Shown: positions 1-11,323 of the stretch, piece after piece
How positions within the stretch are numbered: the first letter of the stretch is position 1
How the letters are laid out: every line of letters starts with the position of its first letter
Source: Candidatus Rokuibacteriota bacterium
Lineage (GTDB): Bacteria > Methylomirabilota > Methylomirabilia > Rokubacteriales > CSP1-6
Assembly: GCA_003220435.1 (NCBI GenBank)
Contig: QHSL01000085.1
Span: forward strand, 100,798 to 164,797
DNA length: 64,000 bases
Reading direction: 5' to 3'
Made by a program: the position numbers and the translations under genes
The notes under the pieces: model-generated
Databases searched by the model: none
Seen by the model: only the letters and a program-made list of their open reading frames with translations
What the model was told of the DNA's origin: nothing

Positions 1-1
1 C

Positions 2-2095
2 GTGTTCGTGCTGCCGATCGCGCTCGGTGGCTTGCTCGTGCTGGGCGGCGGCGCCTCGGCCGACAGCTTCATCCTGGCGCTACCGCTCCACGCCAACGCC
101 GGGTTCGTCGCGGTGATCGTGTTCCTGGGCGGGTTCTCGGCGGCGACCGCGATGATCGTGGTCGACTCGCTCGCGCTGTCCAAGATGATCTCGAACGACA
201 TCGTGCTGCCCTTCATCTTGCGGCGGTGGCGCTTCGAGGAGGTCTACTGGGCGAGCCTGGCCTCGACCCGCCTGGGCATCCTAGTGGTCGTCGCGCTCGG
301 ATTTATCTGGGCGCGAATGGAGGCGGGGCAGCTCTTGCTCGTCGAGATGGGGCTCCTCTCCTTCATCGCCGTCACGCAATGCGCCCCGGCGGTCCTGCTG
401 GGTCTGTACTGGCGCCGCGGGACGCGCAAGGGCGCGTTCGCCGGCATCTCGCTGGGGTTCGCGCTCTGGTTCTACACCCTGATCATCCCGGCGCTCGTGA
501 GGGAGGGAATCTTCCCGCCCACACTGCTGGCGGATGGGCCGCTGGGCGTCGGCTGGCTGCGGCCGACCGAGCTGTTCGGCCTCGCCGGCCTCGACACGAT
601 CAGCCACGGTGTGTTCTGGTCGCTCTTCGTCAACGCCGGCGCCTATCTTCTGGTGTCGATCGCCACGACGCAGGACGCCGACGAGCGGAGCCAGGCCGCC
701 GCATTCGTGGGCGTGCCGCAGGCGGAGCCGGCGCGCATCCCGGCCATTCTCTCCGTGCCCGAGATCGAGCGGCTCCTGCACCTCTACGTCCCGGCCGAGG
801 AGGCCGCGGCGATCCTCCGGGAGCTGCTCGGCGGCAAGACACCGCGCGAGCTCTCGCTGCCCGATCTCCTCGATCTGCGCATCCGTTTCGAGCGGATGCT
901 GGCGGCCTCGCTCGGCGCGGCGGCGGCGCGCTACATCGTCGAGGACCGATTCACGATCTCGAAGGGGGAGGCGCAGGAGCTGGTCGAGTCGTTCCAGACG
1001 ATGCAACGCTCGCTGGGCAAGAGCGAACGGCTGCTGGCGTCGGTCGTCGAGAGCGTCGAGGACTGCATCTTCACGACCGACATCGATGGCCGGCTCATCA
1101 CCATCAATCCGGCCGGTCGGCGTCTGCTCGGTCATCCCCCCTCGACACCCGAGGCGCTCACGTATCTGGACGCGCTCGACGAGGCCGATCGGCGGCGCGT
1201 GGGGCCGGCCATCCAGCGGGCCGTCGCCGAGGGCCGACCCTGGCTCGGCAGCGTGAACGGCCTTACTCGTGGCCGGCGGCGCTTTCCCGCGCACCTCGCG
1301 ATCTCATGCGTGTTCGACGCGCGCGGCCAGATCCTTGGCACCGTGGGCGTCCTGCGGGACCTCACCGAGCAGGTGGCGACCCAGCGGCGGCTCATCCAGC
1401 GCGAGAAGCTCGCGTCGCTCGGCGAGATGGCGGCGGGCATGGCGCACGAGATCCGTAACCCGCTGGGAGGCATCAAGATGGCGACCAACCTCCTGTCGTC
1501 GGGCGTGAGCGACGACAAGCGGATCTCGCAGGAGATGGCCCAGTCGATCATGTCGGGGATCGCCGAGATCGAGGCGATCATCGCCGAGCTGCTCGATTAC
1601 GCGCGCGAGACGCGGCTGGATTGCCAGGAGTATGCTCTCGGGCGGGTGCTCGCCCCGGTGGTCGAGGCGTGCACCGCCGACGGGGCCCAGCGCGGCGTCC
1701 GGGTCGAGGTGGTCCGCCTCGACCACGAAGTGGTGGCGTCGGTGGACGGGCCCCGGCTCCGCCAGGTCTTCGCGAACGTCATGAAGAACGCGGTCGAGGC
1801 GGCCGAGCGGACGCCGGACGCCAGCGTCACCGTGAGCCTGTACCAGCGCCACACGGTGGCGGTCGTGGAGGTCGCCGACAACGGGGTCGGGATCGCTCCG
1901 GAGCACCGGGAGAAGATCTTTCTGCCCTTCTACACGACGAAGCCGACGGGCACCGGGCTCGGCATGGCGATCGTGAAGAAGATCATGGACCTGCACGGGG
2001 GCGAGATCGACATCGAGAGCGCTCCCGGTCGTGGAACGACGGTGCGGCTGACCCTCCCGCGGTCACCGCTGCCGGCGGTGGTCGAGGCGGGCTAG
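2..2095 (+). CDS. Sodium:solute symporter-type sensor histidine kinase (CbrA-like), 5' partial
   Basis: The first ~225 visible residues are hydrophobic and resemble the C-terminal part of a sodium:solute symporter domain. A linker at ~235-330 sits where CbrA-type kinases carry the STAC domain. A PAS domain (~345-460), a HisKA domain with the phospho-acceptor in GMAHEIRNP (His ~482 of the visible frame) and a HATPase_c domain (DNGVG, TGLGMAIVKK) follow. A full symporter domain needs about 250 more residues upstream, so the gene runs in from the left and the GTG at position 2 is not its start. It probably senses an imported solute at the inner membrane and phosphorylates the next gene's product, 9 nt downstream. 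The acetyl-CoA synthetase gene further on suggests acetate or another carboxylate; that is inference. Confidence 0.9.
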   Translation: MFVLPIALGGLLVLGGGASADSFILALPLHANAGFVAVIVFLGGFSAATAMIVVDSLALSKMISNDIVLPFILRRWRFEEVYWASLASTRLGILVVVALGFIWARMEAGQLLLVEMGLLSFIAVTQCAPAVLLGLYWRRGTRKGAFAGISLGFALWFYTLIIPALVREGIFPPTLLADGPLGVGWLRPTELFGLAGLDTISHGVFWSLFVNAGAYLLVSIATTQDADERSQAAAFVGVPQAEPARIPAILSVPEIERLLHLYVPAEEAAAILRELLGGKTPRELSLPDLLDLRIRFERMLAASLGAAAARYIVEDRFTISKGEAQELVESFQTMQRSLGKSERLLASVVESVEDCIFTTDIDGRLITINPAGRRLLGHPPSTPEALTYLDALDEADRRRVGPAIQRAVAEGRPWLGSVNGLTRGRRRFPAHLAISCVFDARGQILGTVGVLRDLTEQVATQRRLIQREKLASLGEMAAGMAHEIRNPLGGIKMATNLLSSGVSDDKRISQEMAQSIMSGIAEIEAIIAELLDYARETRLDCQEYALGRVLAPVVEACTADGAQRGVRVEVVRLDHEVVASVDGPRLRQVFANVMKNAVEAAERTPDASVTVSLYQRHTVAVVEVADNGVGIAPEHREKIFLPFYTTKPTGTGLGMAIVKKIMDLHGGEIDIESAPGRGTTVRLTLPRSPLPAVVEAG

Positions 2096-2104
2096 GGGGA
2101 ACCC

Positions 2105-3487
2105 ATGAAGCACCGCGTTCTCATCGTCGAAGACGACGAGATCTTCCTGCGGCCGCTCCAGCGGACGCTCGAGGTCGCCGGGTACGAGGTCGTGGTGGTG
2201 TCGAGCGGCGAGGACGCGGTGGACGTTCTCAAGAGCGACGACATCGACCTGGTGCTGACCGACAAGCGGCTGCCCGGCATCGACGGCGTCGAGGTCGTGC
2301 GGCGGATCAAGGGCGAGCACCCCAACGTCGCGATCGTGGTGATGACCGCGTACGGCACGATCGGCTCCGCGGTGGAGGCGATGCGGCTCGGCGCCGAGGA
2401 CTACCTGGCCAAGCCGTTCGACGCGGCCGAGATCCTGATGGTGCTTCGCCGCGCGATCGAGTTCCAGGAGCTGAAGGCCGCGAACCGGGCGACGCTCCGC
2501 CGGAACCAGGAGCGGTTCACGCTGAAGAACATCGTGGCCCGTAGCGCCGTGATGCAGGAGGTCTTCGACCTGGTCAGCTCGGTGGCCGGCCTGGACACGA
2601 CCGTGCTGATCCACGGCGAGACGGGCGTCGGCAAGGAGCTGCTGGCCCGGTCGATCCACTGGAGCGGTGCCCGCAAGGACCGCCCGTTCGTCGCGGTCAA
2701 CTGTGCCGCGATCCCCGAGGAGCTGTTCGAGTCCGAGCTGTTCGGCTTCCGCAAGGGTGCCTTCACCGGCGCCAGCGAGACCCGGCGGGGCCTGTTCCAG
2801 ATGGCGAACGGCGGGACGCTGCTCCTTGACGAGGTGGGCGAGATGCCGCTCGTCCTTCAGTCGAAGCTCCTGCGCGCGATCGAGGAGAAGCGGGTGACGC
2901 CGATCGGCTCGGACCGCGTCGTCGAGATCGACGTGCGCTTCATCGCCACCACCAACAAGGACCTCAGGGGGGAGGTCGACCGTGGGGCGTTCCGGCGCGA
3001 CCTCTTCTATCGGTTGTCGGTGTTGCCGGTGCGGGTCCCGCCCCTCCGGGAGCGGACGGGCGACATCACGCTCCTGGCGGCTCACTTCCTCGAAGCCAGC
3101 GCCCGGCGGTCGAAGAAGACCGTCCGCGCGATCGACGGGGCGGCGATGCAGGCGCTCTGCCGCTACGCGTGGCCGGGCAACGTGCGGGAGCTCGAGAACG
3201 TGATCGAGCGCGCCGTGATCGTGGCCAAGGGCGACACGATCACCGACGTCGAGCGGTTCCTGACCGACGACGGCGAGCGCGCCCGGGTCGATCTGACGCT
3301 GCCCTTCCGGGAGGCGAAGGCGCGGGTGGTGGAGGAGTTCGAGCGCGCCTACGTGACCGGCGTCCTCGAGGCGGAGGGCGGCAAGCTGACGGCGGCGGCC
3401 AAGCACGCCGACATGGATCCGAAGAACTTCCACGAGAAACTGACGCGGTACGGGCTGCGCAGACCTTCCGGCGGCGGCAACGAGTGA
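2105..3487 (+). CDS. Sigma-54-dependent response regulator, NtrC/AtoC type
   Basis: This 460-aa protein has the full enhancer-binding-protein layout. The receiver domain (1-120) carries the acidic pair near D10/D11, phospho-acceptor D53 and the LAKPF lysine. A central AAA+ domain (~140-380) has Walker A GETGVGKE and the sigma-54 contact loop GAFTGA, followed by a Fis-type helix-turn-helix at the C-terminus. The gene lies 9 nt after the kinase gene and 10 nt before acetyl-CoA synthetase, so it is the cognate partner. It would bind enhancer sites and open sigma-54 promoters; a matching -24/-12 site precedes the MHS transporter at 5687. An intact GAFTGA loop implies true sigma-54 dependence. Confidence 0.95.
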   Translation: MKHRVLIVEDDEIFLRPLQRTLEVAGYEVVVVSSGEDAVDVLKSDDIDLVLTDKRLPGIDGVEVVRRIKGEHPNVAIVVMTAYGTIGSAVEAMRLGAEDYLAKPFDAAEILMVLRRAIEFQELKAANRATLRRNQERFTLKNIVARSAVMQEVFDLVSSVAGLDTTVLIHGETGVGKELLARSIHWSGARKDRPFVAVNCAAIPEELFESELFGFRKGAFTGASETRRGLFQMANGGTLLLDEVGEMPLVLQSKLLRAIEEKRVTPIGSDRVVEIDVRFIATTNKDLRGEVDRGAFRRDLFYRLSVLPVRVPPLRERTGDITLLAAHFLEASARRSKKTVRAIDGAAMQALCRYAWPGNVRELENVIERAVIVAKGDTITDVERFLTDDGERARVDLTLPFREAKARVVEEFERAYVTGVLEAEGGKLTAAAKHADMDPKNFHEKLTRYGLRRPSGGGNE

Positions 3488-3497
3488 GGGAGACGAC

Positions 3498-5453
<1,956 letters not shown>

Positions 5454-5520
5454 CCGCCGTCTCCAGGCACCTCGCCGCGGCGATCGCGCACCGCGGCAAG
5501 GCGCCGGGACCACGCCGGCG

Positions 5521-5536
5521 TTGGTATCGCCACCAA
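5521..5536. promoter_or_regulatory. Inverted repeat, possible enhancer site for the sigma-54 activator
   Basis: TTGGT and ACCAA form a 5-bp inverted repeat with a 6-nt spacer. It sits about 65-80 bp upstream of the -24/-12 promoter of the MHS transporter, a usual distance for an NtrC-family enhancer. The arms are short, so this is only a candidate. Confidence 0.3.
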
Positions 5537-5599
5537 GAACGGGCCGCCCGCCCGGACGTGGTGCCGTAATGAATCAGCTCTTTAGCTCACGACCCGTGG

Positions 5600-5616
5600 T
5601 TGGCATAGTGATTGCC
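5600..5616 (+). promoter_or_regulatory. Sigma-54 promoter (-24/-12) of the MHS transporter gene
   Basis: TTGGCATAGTGATTGCC matches the YTGGCACRNNNNTTGCW consensus except for C to T in the -24 box and C at the last base. The invariant GG and GC are exactly 10 nt apart. Transcription would start near 5627, about 60 nt before the ATG at 5687, and an AGAGGAGG ribosome-binding site lies in that leader. Confidence 0.75.
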
Positions 5617-5686
5617 GTTCAAGGCACTTTCGGTATGATGTGCGCGTCAGAGACCGGGTCGAATCAAACGCAAACAGAGGAGGCCT

Positions 5687-7051
5687 ATGCGGGCGTCTAA
5701 AGTCCCACCCAAGGAGCTCCGCCGCGTCGTCATCGCCGCGTCGGTCGGCAACATCATCGAATGGTACGACTTCTACATCTTCGGCAGCCTGGCCGCGATC
5801 CTGGCGGTGAAGTTCTTCGAGAAGGGTCACGCGGTAGCGGCCTTCCTCAGCACCGTGGCGATCTTCTCGGTCGGCTTCCTGATCCGGCCGCTGGGAGCGT
5901 TCGTCTTCGGCTGGCTCGGTGACAAGGTCGGCCGTAAGTACACGTTCATCGTCACCCTGACCGGCATGGGCTTGGCGACCGCGCTCATCGGCTTCGTGCC
6001 GAGCTACCAGTCGATCGGTCTCGCCGCGGCCTTCATCCTCTTCCTTCTGCGTCTGATCCAAGGTCTCTGCCTGGGCGGCGAGTACGGCGGTGCCATCACG
6101 TACGTCGCCGAGCACATCGAAGACGAGCATCGCGGCTACTACACCGGTTGGCTGCAGACGTCGCCCACGCTCGGCATCGTCGTGTCGCTGGGAACCATCA
6201 TCGGGATCCGGACGTATCTGGGCGAAGCCGCCTTCAACGACTGGGGCTGGCGGCTGCCCTTCATCATCTCCCTTCTCCTGGTTGCGATCGCGATCTGGAT
6301 CCGGCTCTCGCTCGGCGAGACGCCGATCTTCCAGGACATCAAGGCCCGGGGCCGTACCACCACCAACCCGTGGCGCGAGGCGTTCCTCAGCAACAACTTC
6401 AAGTACGTGGTCATCGCCAGCGTGGTGGTGCTCGGACAGGGCTGCGTCTGGTACAGCGGCCAGTTCTGGGCGCTGTTCTTCCTTCAGAAGGTCAAGAACG
6501 TCGACGTGCTGGCGTCGAGCTACATCATCGCCGTTGCGCTGCTGATCGCCACGCCCACATTGATTTTCTGGGGCTGGCTCTCGGACAAGATCGGCCGGAA
6601 GCCGATCATCCTGGGCGGCATGCTGTTGGCGTCGATCACGTACTATCCGCTCTACACCACCCTCGGCAACTACGCCGATCCCAAGGTCGGAATCAACTAC
6701 ACGATGGCCATCCTCATCGTTGTGATCCTGGTCAACTACGTGGGCATGACCTACGGGCCGATCGGGGCGTTCCTGGCCGAGTTCTTCCCGAGCCGTATTC
6801 GCTATACCTCGGTGTCAGTGCCCTATCACATCGGCAACGGGTGGGGCGGTGGCCTCGTGCCCATCATCACCACGGCGGCGTACGCCAAGGCGGTGGATGT
6901 GGGCGCCAGCAATCCCCTCATGTGGGCCCTGGTCTATCCCATCGCGCTCCCGGCCATCATGTTCCTTATCGCCATCTTCGTGATGCCGGAGACGCGCAAG
7001 CACAGCATCTGGGAGGAAGGCGCAATCGAGGCGTCGCGTAGCCGCGCGTAG
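5687..7051 (+). CDS. MFS transporter of the metabolite:H+ symporter (MHS) family
   Basis: This 454-aa inner-membrane carrier has about 12 hydrophobic segments and typical MHS signatures: NIIEWYDFYIFG in TM1, GWLGDKVGRK in the loop after TM2, and RLIQGLCLGGEYGG. Family members import carboxylates, proline, betaine or shikimate with protons; the substrate cannot be read from sequence. Its position behind the kinase, regulator and acetyl-CoA synthetase, with a sigma-54 promoter, suggests it imports the acid that the kinase senses. A GGAGG site precedes the ATG. Confidence 0.9.
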   Translation: MRASKVPPKELRRVVIAASVGNIIEWYDFYIFGSLAAILAVKFFEKGHAVAAFLSTVAIFSVGFLIRPLGAFVFGWLGDKVGRKYTFIVTLTGMGLATALIGFVPSYQSIGLAAAFILFLLRLIQGLCLGGEYGGAITYVAEHIEDEHRGYYTGWLQTSPTLGIVVSLGTIIGIRTYLGEAAFNDWGWRLPFIISLLLVAIAIWIRLSLGETPIFQDIKARGRTTTNPWREAFLSNNFKYVVIASVVVLGQGCVWYSGQFWALFFLQKVKNVDVLASSYIIAVALLIATPTLIFWGWLSDKIGRKPIILGGMLLASITYYPLYTTLGNYADPKVGINYTMAILIVVILVNYVGMTYGPIGAFLAEFFPSRIRYTSVSVPYHIGNGWGGGLVPIITTAAYAKAVDVGASNPLMWALVYPIALPAIMFLIAIFVMPETRKHSIWEEGAIEASRSRA

Positions 7052-7067
7052 ACGTCAGAAGAAGTCC

Positions 7068-7098
7068 CGCCGGGGTGGGTCTGAGGCCCACCCCGGCG
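7068..7098 (+). terminator. Strong hairpin after the MHS transporter gene
   Basis: CGCCGGGGTGGG and CCCACCCCGGCG pair in a perfect 12-bp stem with a 7-nt loop, starting 17 nt after the stop codon. No T-run follows, so it may terminate without a U-tract, cause pausing, or protect the mRNA 3' end. The following ~190 nt up to the next promoter contain no convincing gene. Confidence 0.55.
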
Positions 7099-7287
7099 CG
7101 ATTCCAGCCTCGGTCGATTCCGGAAATCCCCGTAGGGCGTAAGCACCCTGCCGCACTGCGAAAAAACCTCCCACGCTGCAGTCAAAATTGTCAGAGCCCG
7201 GGCAATTCGCCAGCGCAAGAATGGCACGCGCCCACTACGCTGCCTGTGTTTTCGCTGAATTGAGACCCACCCTGCCACGTCTGATCC

Positions 7288-7304
7288 CAGGCATAGCGGT
7301 TGCA
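7288..7304 (+). promoter_or_regulatory. Possible sigma-54 promoter of the DksA-like gene
   Basis: CAGGCATAGCGGTTGCA keeps the GG and GC elements 10 nt apart and a perfect TTGCA -12 box. The -24 box has A for T and T for C. The site closely resembles the one at 5600. The predicted start is near 7315, about 33 nt before the ATG. Confidence 0.45.
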
Positions 7305-7347
7305 TACCCAGCGACCGCTAGAGCAGCAACATTAGGGAGGCTGACAA

Positions 7348-7758
7348 ATGGACAGCGTTCGGGAGCAGCTGGAGCGGGAGCTTCGGACGGCAGTTGGGCG
7401 GCTCCGCCAGATGGGTGGCGGGGTGATGCTCGAGGAGCTACCGGGGGCGATCGGGGACAACTCGCCGTTCGCCGACGAGATGGACGAAATCCAGGCGAGC
7501 GAAAGCCGTGAGATCGGGTTCGCGACCCGCGGTCTCCTGGTGGAGAGAGTCAACCGGCTGTCGGCAGCCCTCGATCGGCTGAACGACGGCGCGTACGGGA
7601 CGTGTATCGAGTGTGAGGAGACCATTTCCCCGCTGCGGCTCCGGGCGATGCCCGAGGTCCTGACCTGTGTTCGATGCCAGGACCAGATTGAGCGTTTCGG
7701 GCAGCAGCTCGAGCAGGTGGTCGAGGAGGAGCTCGGCGCGGATAGCGACGACGACTAG
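7348..7758 (+). CDS. DksA/TraR-family zinc-finger protein
   Basis: This 136-aa protein has an N-terminal helical region, probably coiled-coil (~1-85), and a C4 zinc finger at ~90-115 formed by CIEC and CVRC. The C-terminus ends in a run of aspartates. DksA-type proteins insert their coiled-coil into the RNA polymerase secondary channel and, with ppGpp, modulate initiation. Whether this one has the catalytic acidic tip of true DksA is unclear, so a general regulatory role is safer. An AGGGAGG site precedes the ATG. The gene is monocistronic: a promoter candidate lies upstream and a clear terminator downstream. Confidence 0.88.
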   Translation: MDSVREQLERELRTAVGRLRQMGGGVMLEELPGAIGDNSPFADEMDEIQASESREIGFATRGLLVERVNRLSAALDRLNDGAYGTCIECEETISPLRLRAMPEVLTCVRCQDQIERFGQQLEQVVEEELGADSDDD

Positions 7759-7780
7759 CTGAAGCCACGACCGATGCACG

Positions 7781-7814
7781 CGGGGCCGGAAGCCGATTCC
7801 GGCCCCGCTTTTTT
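7781..7814 (+). terminator. Rho-independent terminator of the DksA-like gene
   Basis: CGGGGCCGGAA and TTCCGGCCCCG form a perfect 11-bp stem with a 5-nt loop, followed directly by CTTTTTTAT. This is the cleanest intrinsic terminator in the window and lies 22 nt after the stop codon. Confidence 0.93.
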
Positions 7815-7830
7815 ATGTAGGCTAGGGGCC

Positions 7831-8451
7831 GTGCGAACCCCGATCCTCAACCTCGTCCGGCCCCCCTTCCATCGCCTCTGCCGGGCCTACTTCGGTCTGA
7901 CGCTGGCGGGCATCGAGCACATCCCGGAGAGCGGCCCCCTGATCGTCACGCCGAACCATCAGACATACGCCGATCCGGCGTTCGTGACGATCCCGATCCG
8001 GCGGCGCGTCTACTATATGGCCTGGAGCCGGCTCTTCGAGATTCCTGTGTTCAACGTGGCGATTCGGCGCCTGCGTGCATTTCCTGTCCAGATCGAGTCG
8101 ACGGACTCGTCGGCGACGCGCGAAGCCGTCCGCCTGCTCCGAGCGGGCCACGTGCTCATGATTTTTCCGGAAGGGGAGAGGACGCACACCGGAAGCGTGG
8201 AGCGATTCAAACCCGGCGCCTTCCGGCTTGCGGCATCGCTCCGAGTCCCGGTGCTGCCGGTCACGATCACGGGCGGGCACGAGTCGTGGCCGCCCGGGCA
8301 GGTCCTTCCACGCCGGGGCCGGATCACGATCACCTACCATCCGCCCCTCGAGCCCGATCCCTCGCTCGAGCCGCGCCAGGCCGCCCGCGACCTCGCCGAC
8401 CGCGCCCGCGGCGTCATCGCCGGCACGCTGGGAGCGGCGCCGACGCGCTGA
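7831..8451 (+). CDS. 1-acyl-sn-glycerol-3-phosphate acyltransferase (PlsC family)
   Basis: The frame opens inside the preceding terminator, so the GTG at 7831 is the likely start, giving 206 aa. The acyltransferase motifs are present: NHQTYADP (the HX4D catalytic pair) and FPEGERTHTG (the phosphate-binding block). The enzyme transfers an acyl chain to lysophosphatidic acid or a related lysophospholipid at the inner membrane. No other lipid gene is close, and other PlsC-fold acyltransferase roles remain possible. Confidence 0.85.
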   Translation: MRTPILNLVRPPFHRLCRAYFGLTLAGIEHIPESGPLIVTPNHQTYADPAFVTIPIRRRVYYMAWSRLFEIPVFNVAIRRLRAFPVQIESTDSSATREAVRLLRAGHVLMIFPEGERTHTGSVERFKPGAFRLAASLRVPVLPVTITGGHESWPPGQVLPRRGRITITYHPPLEPDPSLEPRQAARDLADRARGVIAGTLGAAPTR

Positions 8452-8473
8452 CGGGCGCGGGCCTCGGGCGAGG

Positions 8474-9688
8474 TCAGGCCCGGCGCTCCTCCACGCGGTA
8501 GCCCGTCTCGATCAGACGCTGCTTGATCGCGTCGATCTGCTGGCGGCCCGCGGTCTCGAGCGTGAGCTCGACCTCCGTCTCGCCGATCGCCGCGCGATGC
8601 GAGAACGCGCGGTCGTGCTCGATGCGGACGATGTTCCCTCGCTCGGCGGCGATCAGAGCCGTCAGCCGAGAGAGCGCGCCCGGCTGGTCGCGCAGGATGA
8701 CGTCAAGGCGGACGAGGCGGCCGTCCTTGACGAGGCCGCGCTCGATGATCCGCGCGATCATCGTGACGTCGATGTTGCCGCCGGAGAGCACGAGGACGAC
8801 ATTCTGGCCGGCGAGCCCGAGCTCGCGGTTCAGGAGCGCGGCGAGCGGGGCCGCTCCGGCGCCTTCGACGACCGTTTTCTCGATCTCGAGCAGCAGCAAG
8901 ATCGCGTTGGCCAGCTCCTCTTCCGTTGCGGTGACGACCTCGTCGATCCACCGCGTGACGAGCGACAGCGTGAGCTCGCCGACCTGACGCACCGCGATCC
9001 CGTCGGCGATCGTCGAGGCCGGCTCCAGCGTGACGCGCGTGCCCGTCGCGAGCGCGCGTTTCATCGCCGGCAGGGCGTCGGCCTGGACCCCGATCACCCG
9101 GACCTCGGGGCGAACCGACTTGATCGCGAGCGCCACGCCGGCCGCGAGCCCACCGCCGCCGACCGGCAGGACGATCGCGTTCATGTCAGGACGCTGCTCG
9201 AGGAGCTCGAGACCCAGCGTGCCCTGGCCGGCGACGACCCGCGCGTCGTCGAAAGGGTGGACGAAGGTGAGCCCGCGCTGGCCGGCGATCTCGCGGGCGT
9301 AGCCGTATGCCTCGTCGTAGTTGGCGCCCCACAGGATGACCTCGGCGCCGTAGCGCCGCGAGGAGGTCACCTTGACCAGCGGCGCCCACTCGGGCATCAC
9401 GATGACGGCGCCGATCCCGAGCCGCGCGGCGTGGAACGCGACGGCGAGGCCGTGGTTGCCGGCGCTGGCGGCCGCGACGCCGCACGCTTTCTCCTCGGCC
9501 CCCAGCTGCAGCAGGAGATTGGCAGCGCCGCGCTCCTTGAACGAGCCCGTCATCTGGAGGTTCTCGAGCTTCACGAAGCAGTTCGTGCCGCTGAGCTCCG
9601 AGAGGGTCTGGGAGTAGGGGCAGGGTGTTTCATAGATCGCGCCCTTGAGCCGCTGCCGCGCCGCCTCGATGTCTGCCGTGGCGACCAT
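8474..9688 (-). CDS. ilvA: Threonine ammonia-lyase (PLP-dependent) with ACT domain
   Basis: With the ATG at 9688 the protein is 404 aa. SFKERGA contains the PLP-binding lysine, VGGGGL is the phosphate-binding glycine loop, and a single ACT domain occupies roughly the last 80 residues. The enzyme deaminates threonine to 2-oxobutyrate. One ACT domain and ~400 aa fit the shorter form, between the catabolic TdcB type and the two-ACT biosynthetic IlvA. No other isoleucine gene is nearby, so the choice between biosynthesis and catabolism stays open. A TTG at 9697 overlaps the upstream stop and is an alternative start. The gene is probably co-transcribed with the isoaspartyl peptidase upstream. Confidence 0.88.
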   Translation of the reverse strand: MVATADIEAARQRLKGAIYETPCPYSQTLSELSGTNCFVKLENLQMTGSFKERGAANLLLQLGAEEKACGVAAASAGNHGLAVAFHAARLGIGAVIVMPEWAPLVKVTSSRRYGAEVILWGANYDEAYGYAREIAGQRGLTFVHPFDDARVVAGQGTLGLELLEQRPDMNAIVLPVGGGGLAAGVALAIKSVRPEVRVIGVQADALPAMKRALATGTRVTLEPASTIADGIAVRQVGELTLSLVTRWIDEVVTATEEELANAILLLLEIEKTVVEGAGAAPLAALLNRELGLAGQNVVLVLSGGNIDVTMIARIIERGLVKDGRLVRLDVILRDQPGALSRLTALIAAERGNIVRIEHDRAFSHRAAIGETEVELTLETAGRQQIDAIKQRLIETGYRVEERRA

Positions 9689-9693
9689 AGCGG

Positions 9694-10614
9694 TCAAAAC
9701 GGTACTCGCGGCTCGGCCAGCGCGGGCGACATGATCGCCACGGGCATCAGCGGCGTCGAGTGGGCGTACGCCGCGCGACCGCGCCAGTCCACCAGGATCA
9801 GCCCGCCCTGGCCGCGACCTTCCTCGACCAGGAGATCGACGGCGACCTTCGCGGCGTAGTCGGGATTGTCCGCCTCCTTGAGATAGTGGAGCGCCCGACT
9901 GCCGAGCACGACGCGGATGATGGCCTCGCCGTCGCCGGTGCAGGAGACGCCGCCGATCGAGCTGTCGGCGTATGTGCCGCAGCCGATCAGCGCGCTGTCG
10001 CCGACCCGGCCCGGAAGCTTGCCGGCGGTGCCGCCGGTGGACGTGGCGGCAGCCACGGTGCCGTTGCGGTCGAGCGCGACGGCCCCCACAGTCCCGCCGT
10101 CACGCGAGGCGCTTCGGGCGGAGAGCTGCGCGTGGCGCCTCCGCTGGCGATCGGTGACGAGCGACTCAGCGGCGCACTCGGGAATTCCCGCCGATTTGGC
10201 CAGCGCGACGGCGCCGGGGCCGACGAGCAACACGTGACGGCGGGTCTCGAGCACGCGTCGGGCGAGCGTGACCGGATTCGCGATGCGTGTGACGGCTGCG
10301 ACCGCACCGCACTCCAGACGGTCACCCTCCATGATCGATGCGTCCATCTCGACAGTGCCATCGGCGGTGAGGACCGAGCCGTGGCCCGCGTTGAAGCGAG
10401 GATGGTCCTCGAGCACACGGACGGCGCGCTCGACGGCGTCGAGGGACGTGCCGCTACTCGAGAGAACCTGCCAGCCCGCCAGCGCCGCGGTCCGCACACC
10501 GTGCCGAAGCTCGTCCGGTGCATCCGACGGGTCGGCGCCGGCGCCGCCGTGGACGATGATCGTCGGAACGCGCGTCGCCGGAACACGGTTGGTGGGTGAC
10601 GGCACGGCGCTCAC
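9694..10614 (-). CDS. Isoaspartyl peptidase / plant-type L-asparaginase (Ntn hydrolase)
   Basis: The 306-aa protein starts with GTG. It begins with the IIVHGGAGA motif of the family and contains DGGTVGAVALD, where the precursor cleaves itself before the threonine that becomes the nucleophile. A second conserved stretch, STGGTAGKLPGRVGDS, forms the substrate site. The mature alpha/beta enzyme removes isoaspartyl residues from peptides or hydrolyses asparagine. It lies just upstream of the threonine dehydratase in one transcription unit. Its 5' end is divergent from, and may overlap, the uracil-DNA glycosylase gene. Confidence 0.9.
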   Translation of the reverse strand: MSAVPSPTNRVPATRVPTIIVHGGAGADPSDAPDELRHGVRTAALAGWQVLSSSGTSLDAVERAVRVLEDHPRFNAGHGSVLTADGTVEMDASIMEGDRLECGAVAAVTRIANPVTLARRVLETRRHVLLVGPGAVALAKSAGIPECAAESLVTDRQRRRHAQLSARSASRDGGTVGAVALDRNGTVAAATSTGGTAGKLPGRVGDSALIGCGTYADSSIGGVSCTGDGEAIIRVVLGSRALHYLKEADNPDYAAKVAVDLLVEEGRGQGGLILVDWRGRAAYAHSTPLMPVAIMSPALAEPRVPF

Positions 10615-10634
10615 CGTGTCACAATCCCGGCGGA

Positions 10635-11321
10635 TTGCAAGAGCCCGTCGACAAGCTGAACGCGCGCATCGTCCGGTGCCGGCTCTGTCCCCGACTCGTC
10701 GCCCACCGCAAGGCTGTCGCGGCGCCGCCGCCCCGCCGCTACGTCGATCAGCGGTACTGGGCGAGGCCGCTGCCCGGCTTCGGCGACGCGCGCGCGCGAC
10801 TCCTGCTCGTGGGCCTGGCGCCGGCCGCCCACGGCGGCAACCGAACCGGGAGGATGTTCACCGGGGATCGCAGCGGCGACTGGCTCTTCGACGCGCTCCA
10901 CCACGCCGGGTTCGCGAGCCAGCCCACGTCCACGCACCCCGGGGACGGCCTCGAGCTCCTCGACGCGTACATCACCGCCGCCGTGCGGTGCGCCCCGCCC
11001 GACAACAAGCCGACCCTGGCGGAGATCGCCGCGTGCGAGCCTTACCTGCTCGAAGAGCTTCGTCTGCTCGCGCGCGTGCGCGTGGTCGTGGGGCTCGGGC
11101 GAATCGGCTGGCAGGCGTATCTGAAGGCGCGGCGCGCGCTCGGGGCGCCGGCTCAGCGCCCCGCGCCGAAATTCGGACACGGCACGCTTGCGCGGTTCGA
11201 CGACGGGGTCACGCTGATCGCCTCGTATCATCCGAGCCAGCAGAACACGTTCACGGGCAAGCTCACCCGCCCGATGCTCCGCGGAATCTTCGACACCGCG
11301 CGTCGAATCCTCGATGACTAA
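10635..11321 (+). CDS. Uracil-DNA glycosylase, type 5 (UdgB-like), Fe-S cluster
   Basis: Cysteines at CRLCP near the N-terminus and further cysteines downstream suit the 4Fe-4S cluster of family 4/5 glycosylases. GLAPAAHGGNRTGR is the type-5 active-site motif (family 4 has GEAPG), and SYHPSQQN is the second conserved motif. It removes uracil and other deaminated bases from DNA. TTG at 10635 gives 228 aa; an ATG at 10596 would add 13 residues but lies inside the divergent peptidase gene. The stop is followed immediately by an intergenic hairpin element. Confidence 0.87.
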   Translation: MQEPVDKLNARIVRCRLCPRLVAHRKAVAAPPPRRYVDQRYWARPLPGFGDARARLLLVGLAPAAHGGNRTGRMFTGDRSGDWLFDALHHAGFASQPTSTHPGDGLELLDAYITAAVRCAPPDNKPTLAEIAACEPYLLEELRLLARVRVVVGLGRIGWQAYLKARRALGAPAQRPAPKFGHGTLARFDDGVTLIASYHPSQQNTFTGKLTRPMLRGIFDTARRILDD

Positions 11322-11323
11322 AT

